A DNA stretch of 64,000 nucleotides from Salipiger marinus (GTDB lineage Bacteria > Pseudomonadota > Alphaproteobacteria > Rhodobacterales > Rhodobacteraceae): positions 62,001 to 126,000 of the forward strand of contig NZ_FNEJ01000013.1 of NCBI RefSeq assembly GCF_900100085.1, given 5' to 3'. The notes beneath the pieces are model-generated. The model worked only from the letters and a program-made list of their open reading frames with translations, ran no database searches and was not told the origin of the DNA. Below are positions 40,954-50,313 of the stretch, one piece after another. Every line of letters begins with the position of its first letter. The first letter of the stretch is position 1. Made by a program: the position numbers and the translations under genes.

Positions 40954-43581
40954 TCAGGAGATGGTGGTGGTGATGGGGCCAGACGCGGTGCCCGGGATCC
41001 CGGAGCCGTTGATCGGCGTCAGCCAGTAATAGACGGTCCCGGGGGCCAACCCTGCTTCGGTCAGCGTGCCGTTGGCATTGGCCGGGGTGATGACCGTGCC
41101 GACAAGGGTGGCGTCGGCATAGGTGGTGGTCAGGCCGCGCCGGATCTCGACGGCGCGCATGTTCCCGTCATTGGCCGCCGTCCACGCCAGATCGGCCTCG
41201 CCCGTGCCACCGGTGGCCGAGGCGCTGACGAGTGCCGCAGGCGGCGTGGCGTTGGCCGTGACGGTGATCGTCTCGATGTCGCTCCACTCTGTGCCCTTGC
41301 TGCCGCTGCTGGTGACCGTCTTCCATTGCACGTCATAGGTCGTGCCATCCGCGACCAGCGCGGAATAGGCCTGCAGCTCGTCCATATCGACGGTGAAATA
41401 TTCATGGGCGAACGTGCCGGTCGGGGCATAGCGGAACCGGAAAAACAGATCGTCCCGCGCCGGGGCATCGAACACGGCCCGCATGCGCACCGCCTGCCCG
41501 CTGTCGGTCTGGATCGCCTGCGAGGTCAGCACCACGCCGGTGGCGTCGGGCAGGCCGTCGTCAATCTCCAGCTCGGGCGTGGGGGCCGGAGGCGCACCCT
41601 CTTCGCCAGCATTCAGCGTCCAGCGATCGGGCGCCAGCGGCACCACGGCCATGGTGCAGGCCGCGCCGTCGGCGCCCTCCTCGACCGGCCCGACAATCTC
41701 ATGAGGCCCGTCGAAGACGGCGTCATAGGTCAGATCGATCGCCCGCTCCCGCTTGGCGAGGATGCCCTTGACGGTGGTGCCGAGCGCGGCCCGGAACCGC
41801 GCCTGCTCACGCCCGCCGATCGCCTTGGCCAGCCGCACCGCCTGATTATGCGACTGGCATGCCAGCACATCGACAATCAGGAAATTCGGCTCGCGCGCAG
41901 GGTCATAAAAGTCGGGATTTTGCCACGGCGCGCAGGGCTGCTTGGTGTAGCTGTGATCGGGGGAGAGGTAATTGACCACAACCCCGTCCATGGGCTGTTC
42001 GCCGTCATCCACGCCCTGCGTTGCCGCCGTGAAGATGTCGCGCGCCGCCGTGAGCGACAGCGTCGGCGCCCGGTATTTGCCCGGCACGGGATAGGCGCGG
42101 CCCTGATCGTCATAGGCCACGAAGGCGTCCATCGCCTTCAGGATCTCCTGTTCCCCCTCGTGCCGCGTCTGCGTGTCGGGGATTGCCACCCCGGCCCGAT
42201 ACCGCGGCACAGTATCGCCGTTGCGGTCGGTCAGAATGTCGTCGCAATCATCCGCCGCCGCCGCCACCATGTCCCAGTTGATCAGCGTGTGATCCTGCGC
42301 GCGCCCCCATCGGTTCAGTCGCCACCAGGCCCAGAGGATCGCCGGATTGCCGTCGCCCGGCAGCCATGTGGACGGGTCGGAGACGTCGACACCCTCGACG
42401 CGAGGATCCGGGACGCGGCTGAAATTGGCCACCAGCTGCACCGCAGGTTCGCCAATGCCGATCGGGCCGCGGAATCGCCGCATCCGAGAGAGTGCGGGCT
42501 GGCGGATCGACGCGCAGCGCACGATCGAGTAGCAGACCCCGGCCAGAAAGAAATCCTCGGGCAGCGCCGGGAAGGATTCGGTAAACCATTCGGGCAGATC
42601 GCCATATGGCTGGTCTGCGGTCGGGCTCACGGTGAAGACGTGATAGGCCAGCCGCTTTTCGCCGTTGTTGTCCCAGATCTCTGCATCGTCGTTCCAGCAG
42701 AATTCATCGGTTATGACCGACCCCGCGCGCAGCGCATCCGACCAAGGATCGGTCAGCACGAACTCCACATCATCGGTCCCGACCACCACATCGGTGGTCA
42801 GCTCCCACCGGCCAGCCGAGAGGCCGCCGCCGAACCCCCCGAAAGCGGAAGGCGGCGGGATCAGCAGGCCGCGCTCGACGCTGGCGCCGCTGGCCATGTC
42901 TGAGGCGCGGGAAAGAGAGAAAAACGGAGTGCCAGAGCCATCGGTCAGGCCGGTGGCGTCCAGCTCATAGGTTCCGTTCTCGCGCGCGTCGGTCTGGCCG
43001 GTCAGCAGGACGCGATCCCCATCCTCGCGCGAGGTGCTGGCCAGCATGCCGGACAGAACCAGATTGGTGGTGAACACCTGATCCACGGCGGTGCCGATGC
43101 GCTGGTCATACTGCTGCAGCTCGACCGGGATGCCATCGAGGTAATACTGCGGCTCGCCGACCAGCTCAGCGTCGCCGTGGATCACCACATACCAAAAGTT
43201 CCCGCCGGAATCGTATTCGGCAAAGGCGCCCGCCGCGCCGCCGATCTTGACCCGCCCGCCCAGCTGATAGCGCTCCGCCTGCGCGATGCGCGTGTTGACC
43301 TGCGCTTGTTCGATGCGCGGCGGCTCGGGCTGATCGGGGCGCAGCAGATAGGCGATGCCGACGTTCAGGAGCAGCGTTCCGAGGATATTTTGCCCCAGAA
43401 ATGCGCCCAAGGCATAGCCGACGGCGGTCAGGCCACCGATGGCGCTTGCCGTAGCCGCTGCGACACCCGCCGCACCGGAGCCCGTGAAGCCCGCGATGAA
43501 GGCCGAGACCGGGTCAGCCGCCGCCAGCGTGGGCGTGATGATGGCCGTGGTGGTCAGCAGGATCAGCCGCATCACGCGCAT
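40954..43581 (-). CDS. Tail tip / central tail hub protein (gpJ-like)
   Basis: An 875-residue host-specificity protein. The N-terminus is hydrophobic (MRLILLTTTAIITPTLAAAD, then GGLTAVGYALGAFLGQNILG), as in many alphaproteobacterial siphophage hub proteins. The middle has YRAPTLSLTAARDIFTAATQG and VTYDAVFDGPHEIVG-like segments. The C-terminal about 180 residues are fibronectin type III-like (PPAALVSASATGGTGEADLAWTA...). GGAGG lies seven bases before the ATG at 43581, and the gene overlaps the upstream NlpC-like gene by 10 bases. Confidence 0.85.
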   Translation of the reverse strand: MRVMRLILLTTTAIITPTLAAADPVSAFIAGFTGSGAAGVAAATASAIGGLTAVGYALGAFLGQNILGTLLLNVGIAYLLRPDQPEPPRIEQAQVNTRIAQAERYQLGGRVKIGGAAGAFAEYDSGGNFWYVVIHGDAELVGEPQYYLDGIPVELQQYDQRIGTAVDQVFTTNLVLSGMLASTSREDGDRVLLTGQTDARENGTYELDATGLTDGSGTPFFSLSRASDMASGASVERGLLIPPPSAFGGFGGGLSAGRWELTTDVVVGTDDVEFVLTDPWSDALRAGSVITDEFCWNDDAEIWDNNGEKRLAYHVFTVSPTADQPYGDLPEWFTESFPALPEDFFLAGVCYSIVRCASIRQPALSRMRRFRGPIGIGEPAVQLVANFSRVPDPRVEGVDVSDPSTWLPGDGNPAILWAWWRLNRWGRAQDHTLINWDMVAAAADDCDDILTDRNGDTVPRYRAGVAIPDTQTRHEGEQEILKAMDAFVAYDDQGRAYPVPGKYRAPTLSLTAARDIFTAATQGVDDGEQPMDGVVVNYLSPDHSYTKQPCAPWQNPDFYDPAREPNFLIVDVLACQSHNQAVRLAKAIGGREQARFRAALGTTVKGILAKRERAIDLTYDAVFDGPHEIVGPVEEGADGAACTMAVVPLAPDRWTLNAGEEGAPPAPTPELEIDDGLPDATGVVLTSQAIQTDSGQAVRMRAVFDAPARDDLFFRFRYAPTGTFAHEYFTVDMDELQAYSALVADGTTYDVQWKTVTSSGSKGTEWSDIETITVTANATPPAALVSASATGGTGEADLAWTAANDGNMRAVEIRRGLTTTYADATLVGTVITPANANGTLTEAGLAPGTVYYWLTPINGSGIPGTASGPITTTIS

Positions 43582-43976
43582 GGCCACGCCTCCAGTACCG
43601 GCGCCGGCCAATCGACCAGCCCGCGCCCTTCCAGTCTGAGCATCGTCTGCCGCCCCCCAAGGAATATGCCTGTGATTTCGTGGCCGAACATGTCGACCAC
43701 CACCGCCGCGCCCGGCACCGGCTCGCCCGGCACGAACCCGGCCCGCGCCATGCCGTGCCGCATCAGCCCCAGCGCGGCGCCGTGGCGCAGGCAGATCGCC
43801 TCCGCGCCCTCGGGCGTGCAGTAGCTGCCCCGCCACGGCGCCGCCGGATCGATGCCGGTGCGGTCCAGCAGGTAATCGCAGACGCTGATGATGCAGTCCG
43901 CTGCGCCCCATGCGAACGGCTCAGACCGCCAGCGCGCCCGGGCCCGCTCAACTGCCGGGTGAAACCTACCCGACAC
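43572..43976 (-). CDS. NlpC/P60-like tail assembly protein (DUF6950 type)
   Basis: A 134-residue protein with the FAWGAADCIISVCDYL motif: a WG.xDC signature in which the Cys would be the nucleophile of a papain-fold peptidase. Further motifs are RGSYCTPEGAEAICLRHG and HEITGIFLGGR. DUF6950/NlpC-like proteins sit at this place in gene transfer agent and phage tail clusters and are thought to open peptidoglycan during DNA entry. It overlaps genes on both sides by about 10 bases. Confidence 0.78.
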   Translation of the reverse strand: MSGRFHPAVERARARWRSEPFAWGAADCIISVCDYLLDRTGIDPAAPWRGSYCTPEGAEAICLRHGAALGLMRHGMARAGFVPGEPVPGAAVVVDMFGHEITGIFLGGRQTMLRLEGRGLVDWPAPVLEAWPCA

Positions 43977-44652
43977 GGAATGTCCTCTGGCTGTTCTTGG
44001 CGACGAAGACGCATCCGCTGTCGCTTTCCAGCCCCAGCAGCCGGGCGCGGTCGCGCTGGCTGGTGTCGGTATAGGTGCCGCCCGGGTAGCGGGACCGGCC
44101 AGCCTCGCCAGAGCGCGCGGTGACGGTGGCGGAGTAGATGCGCTTGATCACGCCATCCTCGCGCTCCTCCAGCGCCTGGGAAAAATCCACCTTCTGCATC
44201 GTGAGCCGCCAGGCAAAGCGCAGCGGAGTGGCGGGCAACAGCCCCTCATCTGCAAGAAATATCGCGTGGTAGCAGGTCAGGCTGCGCCCCGCGGCCTTGG
44301 CCTGATCTGCCTTGATCGCGCTGAAGGTTTCATGATCCAGAAACGGCAGGCCGAATGTGTAGTTCGGGGCCGTTCCGTCCCGGTCATCTGCCACCGCAGG
44401 CGCCTGATGCACATTCCCGCCCATGCCATCGCGTGTTCCCAGCCATTCGGTGGCGGCCACCATCTGCCCGTCTGGCAGGGTCATCGGGTCACCCACGCCC
44501 ACCGTCGTCGTCAGCAGGCCGACGCCATCCCACAGCCGGACGGGAGAGCCGTCGAAGTCATAGAAAAAGCAGCGCCTGACTGCGGCGCGGATATCCCATG
44601 CATCATCTGCGCCCCCAAGGGCGGCCAGCAGCTCCTCTTCGAACGTGCTCAC
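43966..44652 (-). CDS. Phage tail protein (tip assembly)
   Basis: A 228-residue protein with CFFYDFDGSPVRLWDGVGLL, ATEWLGTRDG, HETFSAIKADQAKAAGRS and SRYPGGTYTDTSQRDRARL near the end. It lies between the NlpC-like protein and another tail tip protein, so it is probably part of the distal tail or baseplate. I do not recognise a named domain. It overlaps its upstream neighbour as ATGA. Confidence 0.7.
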   Translation of the reverse strand: MSTFEEELLAALGGADDAWDIRAAVRRCFFYDFDGSPVRLWDGVGLLTTTVGVGDPMTLPDGQMVAATEWLGTRDGMGGNVHQAPAVADDRDGTAPNYTFGLPFLDHETFSAIKADQAKAAGRSLTCYHAIFLADEGLLPATPLRFAWRLTMQKVDFSQALEEREDGVIKRIYSATVTARSGEAGRSRYPGGTYTDTSQRDRARLLGLESDSGCVFVAKNSQRTFRVG

Positions 44653-45341
44653 AGCAGCGCCTCCACAAACTGCAGCTCACCGAGCGAAATCCGGTTTCGG
44701 CGGGTCAGCCCGACCAGGGCGGAGGCGGCATTGCGGCAGACCACCATGACGCGCGGGCGGAACTGCATCGCGTCGTCCGTGGTCACGGCCCGGCGCAGCG
44801 GCGGGCTGACAGAGATCGTCGCCACGTCGCCAGCGCTGTAGCTGATGTCCATGACCTTGTGGGCGAAATCCAGATTGCCCTGGCTGAACCCGATCACATC
44901 ACCAATCACCAGCACCTGCCCGAATTCCGACAGATCGGCCTGAAACGACGCGCTGCCCCGCGCAGCCGAAGCCGCCACCGGTGCGGCCGGGCGCCAGCCC
45001 CAGTTTTCGCTGTTGGCCCATGGCTCGCCATTTGCCCACGGCTGACCGGCATCAGTGCCCCCCAGATCGGCGGCGGACACCAACTGGACAGAGGGCAGCA
45101 GGGGGATGCGCATGATCGCCCCCGCCGACAGCCGGGTGATGGTCCATGACGCATCCTTGTTCCGCGCGCGATCCTTCCAGAACGGCGGAAAGCTCATGCG
45201 CAGATGATACCGGCCACCCGGCTCCGGATTCTCGGTCAGGAATCCGCCAAGCGTCATGCCGCCCATGTCGGACTGTCCGGGCTGCAGGAACACCTGCCCA
45301 ACATTGCAGAGCCGGGACCGCCAGTCGTAAATGGGGGGCAT
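44649..45341 (-). CDS. Phage tail protein (distal tail region)
   Basis: A 230-residue protein beginning MPPIYDWRSRLCNVGQVFL, with GRYHLRMSFPPFW and SFQADLSEFGQVLVIGDVIGFSQG. Its ATG overlaps the tape measure stop (TGATG). The place right after the tape measure gene is that of a distal tail protein. No named domain recognised. Confidence 0.7.
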   Translation of the reverse strand: MPPIYDWRSRLCNVGQVFLQPGQSDMGGMTLGGFLTENPEPGGRYHLRMSFPPFWKDRARNKDASWTITRLSAGAIMRIPLLPSVQLVSAADLGGTDAGQPWANGEPWANSENWGWRPAAPVAASAARGSASFQADLSEFGQVLVIGDVIGFSQGNLDFAHKVMDISYSAGDVATISVSPPLRRAVTTDDAMQFRPRVMVVCRNAASALVGLTRRNRISLGELQFVEALL

Positions 45342-48300
45342 CACGGCGCTCCGTAAATCTTGGTGTTGCGGTTCCACGCAGGCAGATTGCGTTTCACCGT
45401 GTTCACGGCAGACGCCTCTGCGGCGCGTGAGCCCTGGATGACTGCCCGCTTGACGTAGGCTTGCACCCTGCCGTCATCATCGACGGTGACGCCGATTTCC
45501 CCGGTCAGCACACCCGCCACACTGCTGGAGGCTTCTGACCGCCGGGCCATCGGAATCTGCGGCGCGACACTGGGCATCACCGGGCCGCCATTGGCATAGC
45601 CGCCCATGCCCCGCCGCATGGCCTCCACCATGCCGACGCCGCCCGCGCGCCGCACATCCGACTGCGACCAGACCACCTCGCCCTTGTGGACGATCCCCGC
45701 CGGCGTCTTGCGCCCCCCGGGGCCGGTATAGCCACCACGCTCAAAGCCGATCGCGCGCAGGAAGGTGCCCACGGTGCCGCTGAGACCGCCGCCAGACCCA
45801 GCCCCGCCCGGCCCATCCCAGAGCCGCTCAAAGCTCTTGTCCAGAGTCAGCTCCAGCAGCTTGGCCCCGATCTTGGCGAGCGCATCTTCGAACGTCAGGG
45901 CACCGGTGATCAGTCCATCAAAGACGCCCTCGGTGAATGACCTGAAGTCGCCAAGCTGCGCCTGAAATTCTTCGTGACGCTCCGCCGCCATGGCCAGCGC
46001 GGTGTCCGCCTGCTGCCACTGTTCGGTCAGGTGGCGGACCTGCATCGCCAGTTCGGCGGTGATCGGCACGCCCTTGTTTTGCAGCTGCTGCAGCAGCTCC
46101 GCCTCTTTGCGGGCCGCCGCGACCGCAGACCCATAGAGATCTTGGCCGAGCGTCAGTTCGTTCAGCGCGTCAGCTTCGGCGCGCATGCCCTCGATTTCTT
46201 TCAGGATCGCGTCGTCATAGCGCTCCACGGCTTTTTCGGTGGAGCTTTTACCTTTGGATCCTCCTCCGCTCCGAGGGCTTCTGGCGTCGTCAGCGGCGAG
46301 GTTACCGGTCGCGATCGCGCGAATCTGATCCTCCGTCAGCGCCGCACCCGCTTTGGCAGCGTCGGTTCGGACAGAGGCCATTTCTCTTTCCAGCGCCAGC
46401 TGGTCTTTGGTCAGCGCCTGCAAGCGCTCCTGTTCAGCGATGAATTCTGCGCTGGCCTTAGCAGCCTTCGCATCAGCGCGGCGCCGGGCGACCTCAGCAT
46501 TGCCATCGCCGCGCCCGGGTGTTGCCCCTCCTGCAGCAGCAACAGCAGCAGCGGCTGAGACGGCGGCGGCGCGAAGCGAATCCAGCACACCGATTGCGTT
46601 CAGAACATTGGCGATCAGCGGGCCGAAGCCGGGGGCCGACTCCCCAAGATCATCGATGGCGGCCCTGGCATCATCCGCCGACCGCTCCCCCTTCTCGAAT
46701 TCGTCGATGATCGCGACGATCTGTTCTACCACGGGCGCGGCAAAGTTCTTTTGCCCCAGCAGATCCAGTTCATCCCGATAAGCCCGCAACTGGTCATTGG
46801 CCTCGCGCAGCGCCGGACTGTCGCCCAAGGCTTCCTGCTGTCGGATAAGCGCCTCGGTAAACGGGGCAGCATCCCTCAGCCTATCAACCAGTTCTTTAGC
46901 CGGAGCGCTGATGTCGAGCTGCTCAAGAGCGTTGAGGCGATCCCGAAGCTCCAACGCCGACATGCTGCCTTGCATAAGAGCGGCAGAGATCCGCTCGACT
47001 TCGGCAAGAGCTTCTTTGTCGCTGCTTTCGAACGGGCTGCCCCAAATCCCCGCCATCTTCTGACCGCGAAATGCTTCCTCGCGAATGACTGGCAGGGTGT
47101 CATTTTCGCGGCCCAGGAGCTGCCCCAACACCGTTCCATCCCGCAGCCGTTCAAGTTCTTCGCGGATTTCTCGAATCTTGCGCACACGCTCCGCCTCAGT
47201 CAGGTCGTCGATCGACGTTGCCACTTCGTCGATCGCATCCGCAGCCTGCGGCGCATAAAGCCCCAGCTCCTCCATTTCCGCCTTGAGGCGATTGGTGCGC
47301 TCCTCCGCCTTAGAACTGGCATCCGAATACAGCACCATCGCCGTGGCGGCTGTGGCGCCCAGCAGGAGGCCAATCGGACCAGCCGCTGCTGACACACCAG
47401 CCAGCGCCGTGGCGATGCCCGTGATGCTGGACGCTGCCCGCGCCGCCGCAACGAACTTGGTGATGGCGCCTGCAGCGAGGCCAAGCTTGGCGATCATGCC
47501 CCCGATCGACCGCCCCAGCAGGCCTGCAGCGAAGATGCTGGCCACCTTCAGCGTGACATCGGCCACCGTGTCGAAATTGTCCGCCAGAGCCGTCAGACCA
47601 GCCACGAGACGCTGCGACGCTGACAGGCTTTCATCGGTCTGGCCGATGTATTGGGTGAAGGCATTGTTCACCCGCGTGACGCCATCCTGAATGGTGGCGT
47701 TGGTGGTGGCGAACGCGGCCTCAATCTTCGGCTGTGCCGCAAGGATCGCGCGGAAGACGCCCTCTGAAGTGATCTTCCCCTCTTCCCCGAGCTTTTTCAG
47801 TCCGGCGATGTTCACCTGGTAAAAATCGGCCAGCGCCTGGGCGAGGATCGGCGCGTTTTCCCGGACCGAGCGCAGTTCATCCCCCTGCAAGATACCGCTG
47901 CCCAGACCCTGCGAAAGCTGCAGGATGCCAGCAACCTGTTCAGATGCTGCAGCACCGCCCGCCTTGAACGCCTTGTTGACGATCTCTGTGGCGCGGGCGA
48001 CCTCCAGTTCCGACTTGGCCACGCCCGCCGTCGACCGCAGCAGTTTGGAGTAAAGGTCCGCCGTCTCTGCAAGCCCGCTGCGCGTGTCATCGGCGATCTT
48101 GTTCAGATCTTCTAGGCTGCGGGCCTGCGTCCCGGCGATCTGAGCCGAAGCCGCGATCTTGTTGCCGGCCACTGTCCATGCGTCCGCGTAGCGGGCCACT
48201 TCACGAACCGAAAGCGCGGCACCGATACCAGCCAGCGGCGCAATGATCGACTGAGCCGCGCTGCGCCCGATACCGTCGAGATTTCGGCTCATATTGCGGT

Positions 48301-48421
48301 AGCGGTTTTCAATCGCCTTTGCCTGTTTCTGCGAAACGCCGACCGCCTTGCGCATCTCCCGCTCGTATTGCTTGATATCCGCAGAGAGCTGGACAATCAG
48401 CTTTTCGACATCAACTGCCAT
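45341..48421 (-). CDS. Tape measure protein
   Basis: A 1026-residue protein that sets tail length and helps DNA ejection. The N-terminal coiled coil (VEKLIVQLSADIKQYEREM, QKQAKAIENRYRNM) leads into the tape-measure domain (ARYADAWTVAGNKIA, LRSVRENAPILAQALADFY), with hydrophobic Gly-rich segments at about 280-370 that may span the host membrane, long helices, and a C-terminal GGYTGPGGRKTPAGIVHKGEVV tail-tip motif shared by lambdoid tape measures. Confidence 0.92.
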   Translation of the reverse strand: MAVDVEKLIVQLSADIKQYEREMRKAVGVSQKQAKAIENRYRNMSRNLDGIGRSAAQSIIAPLAGIGAALSVREVARYADAWTVAGNKIAASAQIAGTQARSLEDLNKIADDTRSGLAETADLYSKLLRSTAGVAKSELEVARATEIVNKAFKAGGAAASEQVAGILQLSQGLGSGILQGDELRSVRENAPILAQALADFYQVNIAGLKKLGEEGKITSEGVFRAILAAQPKIEAAFATTNATIQDGVTRVNNAFTQYIGQTDESLSASQRLVAGLTALADNFDTVADVTLKVASIFAAGLLGRSIGGMIAKLGLAAGAITKFVAAARAASSITGIATALAGVSAAAGPIGLLLGATAATAMVLYSDASSKAEERTNRLKAEMEELGLYAPQAADAIDEVATSIDDLTEAERVRKIREIREELERLRDGTVLGQLLGRENDTLPVIREEAFRGQKMAGIWGSPFESSDKEALAEVERISAALMQGSMSALELRDRLNALEQLDISAPAKELVDRLRDAAPFTEALIRQQEALGDSPALREANDQLRAYRDELDLLGQKNFAAPVVEQIVAIIDEFEKGERSADDARAAIDDLGESAPGFGPLIANVLNAIGVLDSLRAAAVSAAAAVAAAGGATPGRGDGNAEVARRRADAKAAKASAEFIAEQERLQALTKDQLALEREMASVRTDAAKAGAALTEDQIRAIATGNLAADDARSPRSGGGSKGKSSTEKAVERYDDAILKEIEGMRAEADALNELTLGQDLYGSAVAAARKEAELLQQLQNKGVPITAELAMQVRHLTEQWQQADTALAMAAERHEEFQAQLGDFRSFTEGVFDGLITGALTFEDALAKIGAKLLELTLDKSFERLWDGPGGAGSGGGLSGTVGTFLRAIGFERGGYTGPGGRKTPAGIVHKGEVVWSQSDVRRAGGVGMVEAMRRGMGGYANGGPVMPSVAPQIPMARRSEASSSVAGVLTGEIGVTVDDDGRVQAYVKRAVIQGSRAAEASAVNTVKRNLPAWNRNTKIYGAP

Positions 48422-48442
48422 TTCAGACCCTCAGGAGATTTC

Positions 48443-48727
48443 ATGAAACTTCGCATGCGTTTTTCGCCAACCGGCTCGCTCGGCGCGATCTTCTTCATCG
48501 GTTCGGTCGCGATCAGCGGTTATTCCTACGTCGCGACCATGGAGCGTCTCACCCGCGGGCAATCGCCCGTCGGCATCCAAGGTGAGCCTTATCTTTACGT
48601 GCTTCTTTCGACGATCGCCGCGCTAGGCATTGCAATGATGCTTGGAGGTCGAGAGATAGTTTCCGATGGAGATTTGATCGTCGAGGACTCGGGGCCTGAC
48701 GGCATCCCTACCCGCTCCGATCAATGA
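48443..48727 (+). CDS. Rightward membrane-protein cargo gene inside the tail operon
   Basis: A 94-residue protein, MKLRMRFSPTGSLGAIFFIG..., with two hydrophobic spans (about 11-29 and 51-70) and an acidic tail (SDGDLIVEDSGPDG). AGGAG lies six bases before the ATG. It is the only rightward gene in the structural region and sits between the tape measure and tail chaperone genes. Its stop overlaps the end of the chaperone frame by 20 bases. The reading frame and ribosome site favour a real gene; function unknown, possibly a superinfection-exclusion or lysogenic gene. Confidence 0.65.
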   Translation: MKLRMRFSPTGSLGAIFFIGSVAISGYSYVATMERLTRGQSPVGIQGEPYLYVLLSTIAALGIAMMLGGREIVSDGDLIVEDSGPDGIPTRSDQ

Positions 48728-48907
48728 CGCCCTGCCAAAGATCGTCCTCTTCCTCGGGCGTGATCGCGGGGCCATCCTTGGCCCCGTGCGCAGCGCTCCA
48801 GCCTTCTATCGCCGCGTTGAACTGCCACCATGAGCAGCGTCCGACCTGATCCGGGCTTAGGCCGATGGCGGCGCCGCTTCCGTAGATCTGCGCGAACCGG
48901 ACTTTTC
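48708..48907 (-). CDS. Tail chaperone extension, reached by -1 frameshift
   Basis: This frame has no start codon of its own but reads VRFAQIYGSGAAIGLS, QVGRCSWWQFNAAIEGW and ends after TPEEEDDLWQGVIDRSG at a TAG (48708-48710). The IGLSPDQVG..S.WQFNAA pattern is that of the second tail assembly chaperone (gpT-like or TAC) made in other siphophages by frameshifting from the first. It continues from the 151-residue frame at the slippery GGAAAAG (48902-48908). Confidence 0.65.
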
Positions 48908-49312
48908 CTCGGGGAAGTGGTTCGCGCTGGTCTCGCCTTCCCCCTCCGGCTTTTCCGGCTCATCTTCCGGCACGCCCTGCAGCGCGACGCTGATCACAGA
49001 AAACGCCACCGGCATGTTTTCCGCAAACTGGCCGGGGCCGACATAGGCGCGGACCTTTTTGAGCGCCGCCATCGCCTCCATACCGCCTCCGATCAGGCCA
49101 AGGCGGATCACCTCGGACACGTAGGCAGGCGACATGTCCCGAGGGGGCGGAGAACCGATGCTGCTGGCCAGCATGGCCGACTGCAGCGCCCACTGGACAT
49201 ACCACGGCCCTGCGTCGCACTTCTCCTGCAGCTCGGTCAGCTGCGCGATGGTCAGGGCGAACGGATAGGTTCCGTCCGCCCAGTCCAGCGTCACGCTACC
49301 GCTGCGGCTCAT
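48857..49312 (-). CDS. Tail assembly chaperone (gene transfer agent family type)
   Basis: A 151-residue protein with SGSVTLDWADGTYPFALTIAQLTELQEKCDAG and VSEVIRLGLIGGGM, the pattern of the GTA-family/Phage_TAC_11 chaperone that binds the tape measure before tail tube polymerisation. Its C-terminus is Glu/Lys/Pro-rich and includes two GGAAAAG sites (48950-48956 and 48902-48908) that could allow a -1 shift into the downstream frame. Its ATG overlaps the tail tube stop as ATGA. Confidence 0.82.
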   Translation of the reverse strand: MSRSGSVTLDWADGTYPFALTIAQLTELQEKCDAGPWYVQWALQSAMLASSIGSPPPRDMSPAYVSEVIRLGLIGGGMEAMAALKKVRAYVGPGQFAENMPVAFSVISVALQGVPEDEPEKPEGEGETSANHFPEEKSGSRRSTEAAPPSA

Positions 49313-49758
49313 GCGCCCGTGGTCCGTTCATAGGTGATCGGGCCATCGGACTGCATCGAGATCGACGCGGTGACCCGCTCACCGCGCGTTCCGGTGATTT
49401 CGAAGGATTCGAGGTGGAAGGCGCCGGTGTAAACGTCGCTGTCGCCATCCGGGTATTCGAATTCCACCTCGCACTCGATGCTGTCTTCGCTCGCGAACGC
49501 AGCTTCCCAAGCGGGAACGGCGCTTTTTGCCAGAACTCCCTCTCCAGTGATCGAGCCCGACCTGCTCTGGGTATCGCGGACGCTCCAGGGCGCGAGGTCG
49601 GGGTTATCGCAATCCGGCAGGTTCGTCTCGCCAAACGTCTTCGTGCGGTTGAAGGATTTGCTGGTGAAACCGCAGGGCGCGGCAAAGGTCGGGGTTTCTG
49701 CCCCATCGGAAAGCCGGACGAAGAACTTTCCGAACTTGATCGTGGTGGGAAGTGCCAT
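49309..49758 (-). CDS. Major tail tube protein
   Basis: A 149-residue beta-rich protein, MALPTTIKFGKFFVRLSDG, with FAAPCGFTSKSFNRTKTFGETNLPDCD and HLESFEITGTRGERVTASISMQSDGPI. The size and the strand-rich pattern fit the siphovirus tail tube. Its position directly before the tail chaperones is canonical. Confidence 0.82.
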   Translation of the reverse strand: MALPTTIKFGKFFVRLSDGAETPTFAAPCGFTSKSFNRTKTFGETNLPDCDNPDLAPWSVRDTQSRSGSITGEGVLAKSAVPAWEAAFASEDSIECEVEFEYPDGDSDVYTGAFHLESFEITGTRGERVTASISMQSDGPITYERTTGA

Positions 49759-49860
49759 CTCAGGGCTCCATAGAAAAGCCCGCTGGATCAGCGGGCATCG
49801 GCTTGCCGAAGGCCATGTCTCAGCACCCTGCCGATGGCAGGCATTTCAGCGCATGCGGCG

Positions 49861-50313
49861 TCAGCCGCCCTGCGCCGTGGCGCGCGCCGCATCGCGGACG
49901 GCTTTGCGAACCTCGCGGCGCACCTCTTTGCGGTAGGCGCGCCAGCTGACATAGAAATACGGGCTGGCGGGCATCTTCGTGGTCCCGAATTCCAGCCACC
50001 GCGCGTAGAAGGCGATGGTGCTGCCCGCGTAGATGGTCAGTGTCAGGTCACCGCCGACGCCCGCCCCTTTCAGCGTGGCGATGGCAAAAGACCCTTTCGG
50101 CGCCTGCCCCCATGTCCAGCCGATGCTGTCACGCAGCGTGCCGGGCGGCTGACCATGCGAGCCGTCAGAGCTAGATGGCGCCAGCCTCTTCATCATGGCG
50201 ACGATCTTGTCGGCGCCCTTTTCCATGGCCGCGCGGATGCGCGTTTTGGTTGCGGTCGGAAGCCGTTTCAGCTTCCGGTCAAGTCGCGCCAGATTGAGGA
50301 TCTTCGTCGGCAT
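49861..50313 (-). CDS. HK97 gp10-like head-tail / tail completion protein
   Basis: A 150-residue basic protein with RLDRKLKRLPTATKTRIRAAMEKGADKIVAMMKRLAP and FYARWLEFGTTKMPASPYFYVSWRAYR; the FGT...P..PF motif is the hallmark of the HK97 gp10 family, which joins head and tail. The ATG at 50313 is preferred over far-upstream in-frame starts because GAGG lies five bases before it. It overlaps the upstream small gene by 35 bases. Confidence 0.85.
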   Translation of the reverse strand: MPTKILNLARLDRKLKRLPTATKTRIRAAMEKGADKIVAMMKRLAPSSSDGSHGQPPGTLRDSIGWTWGQAPKGSFAIATLKGAGVGGDLTLTIYAGSTIAFYARWLEFGTTKMPASPYFYVSWRAYRKEVRREVRKAVRDAARATAQGG

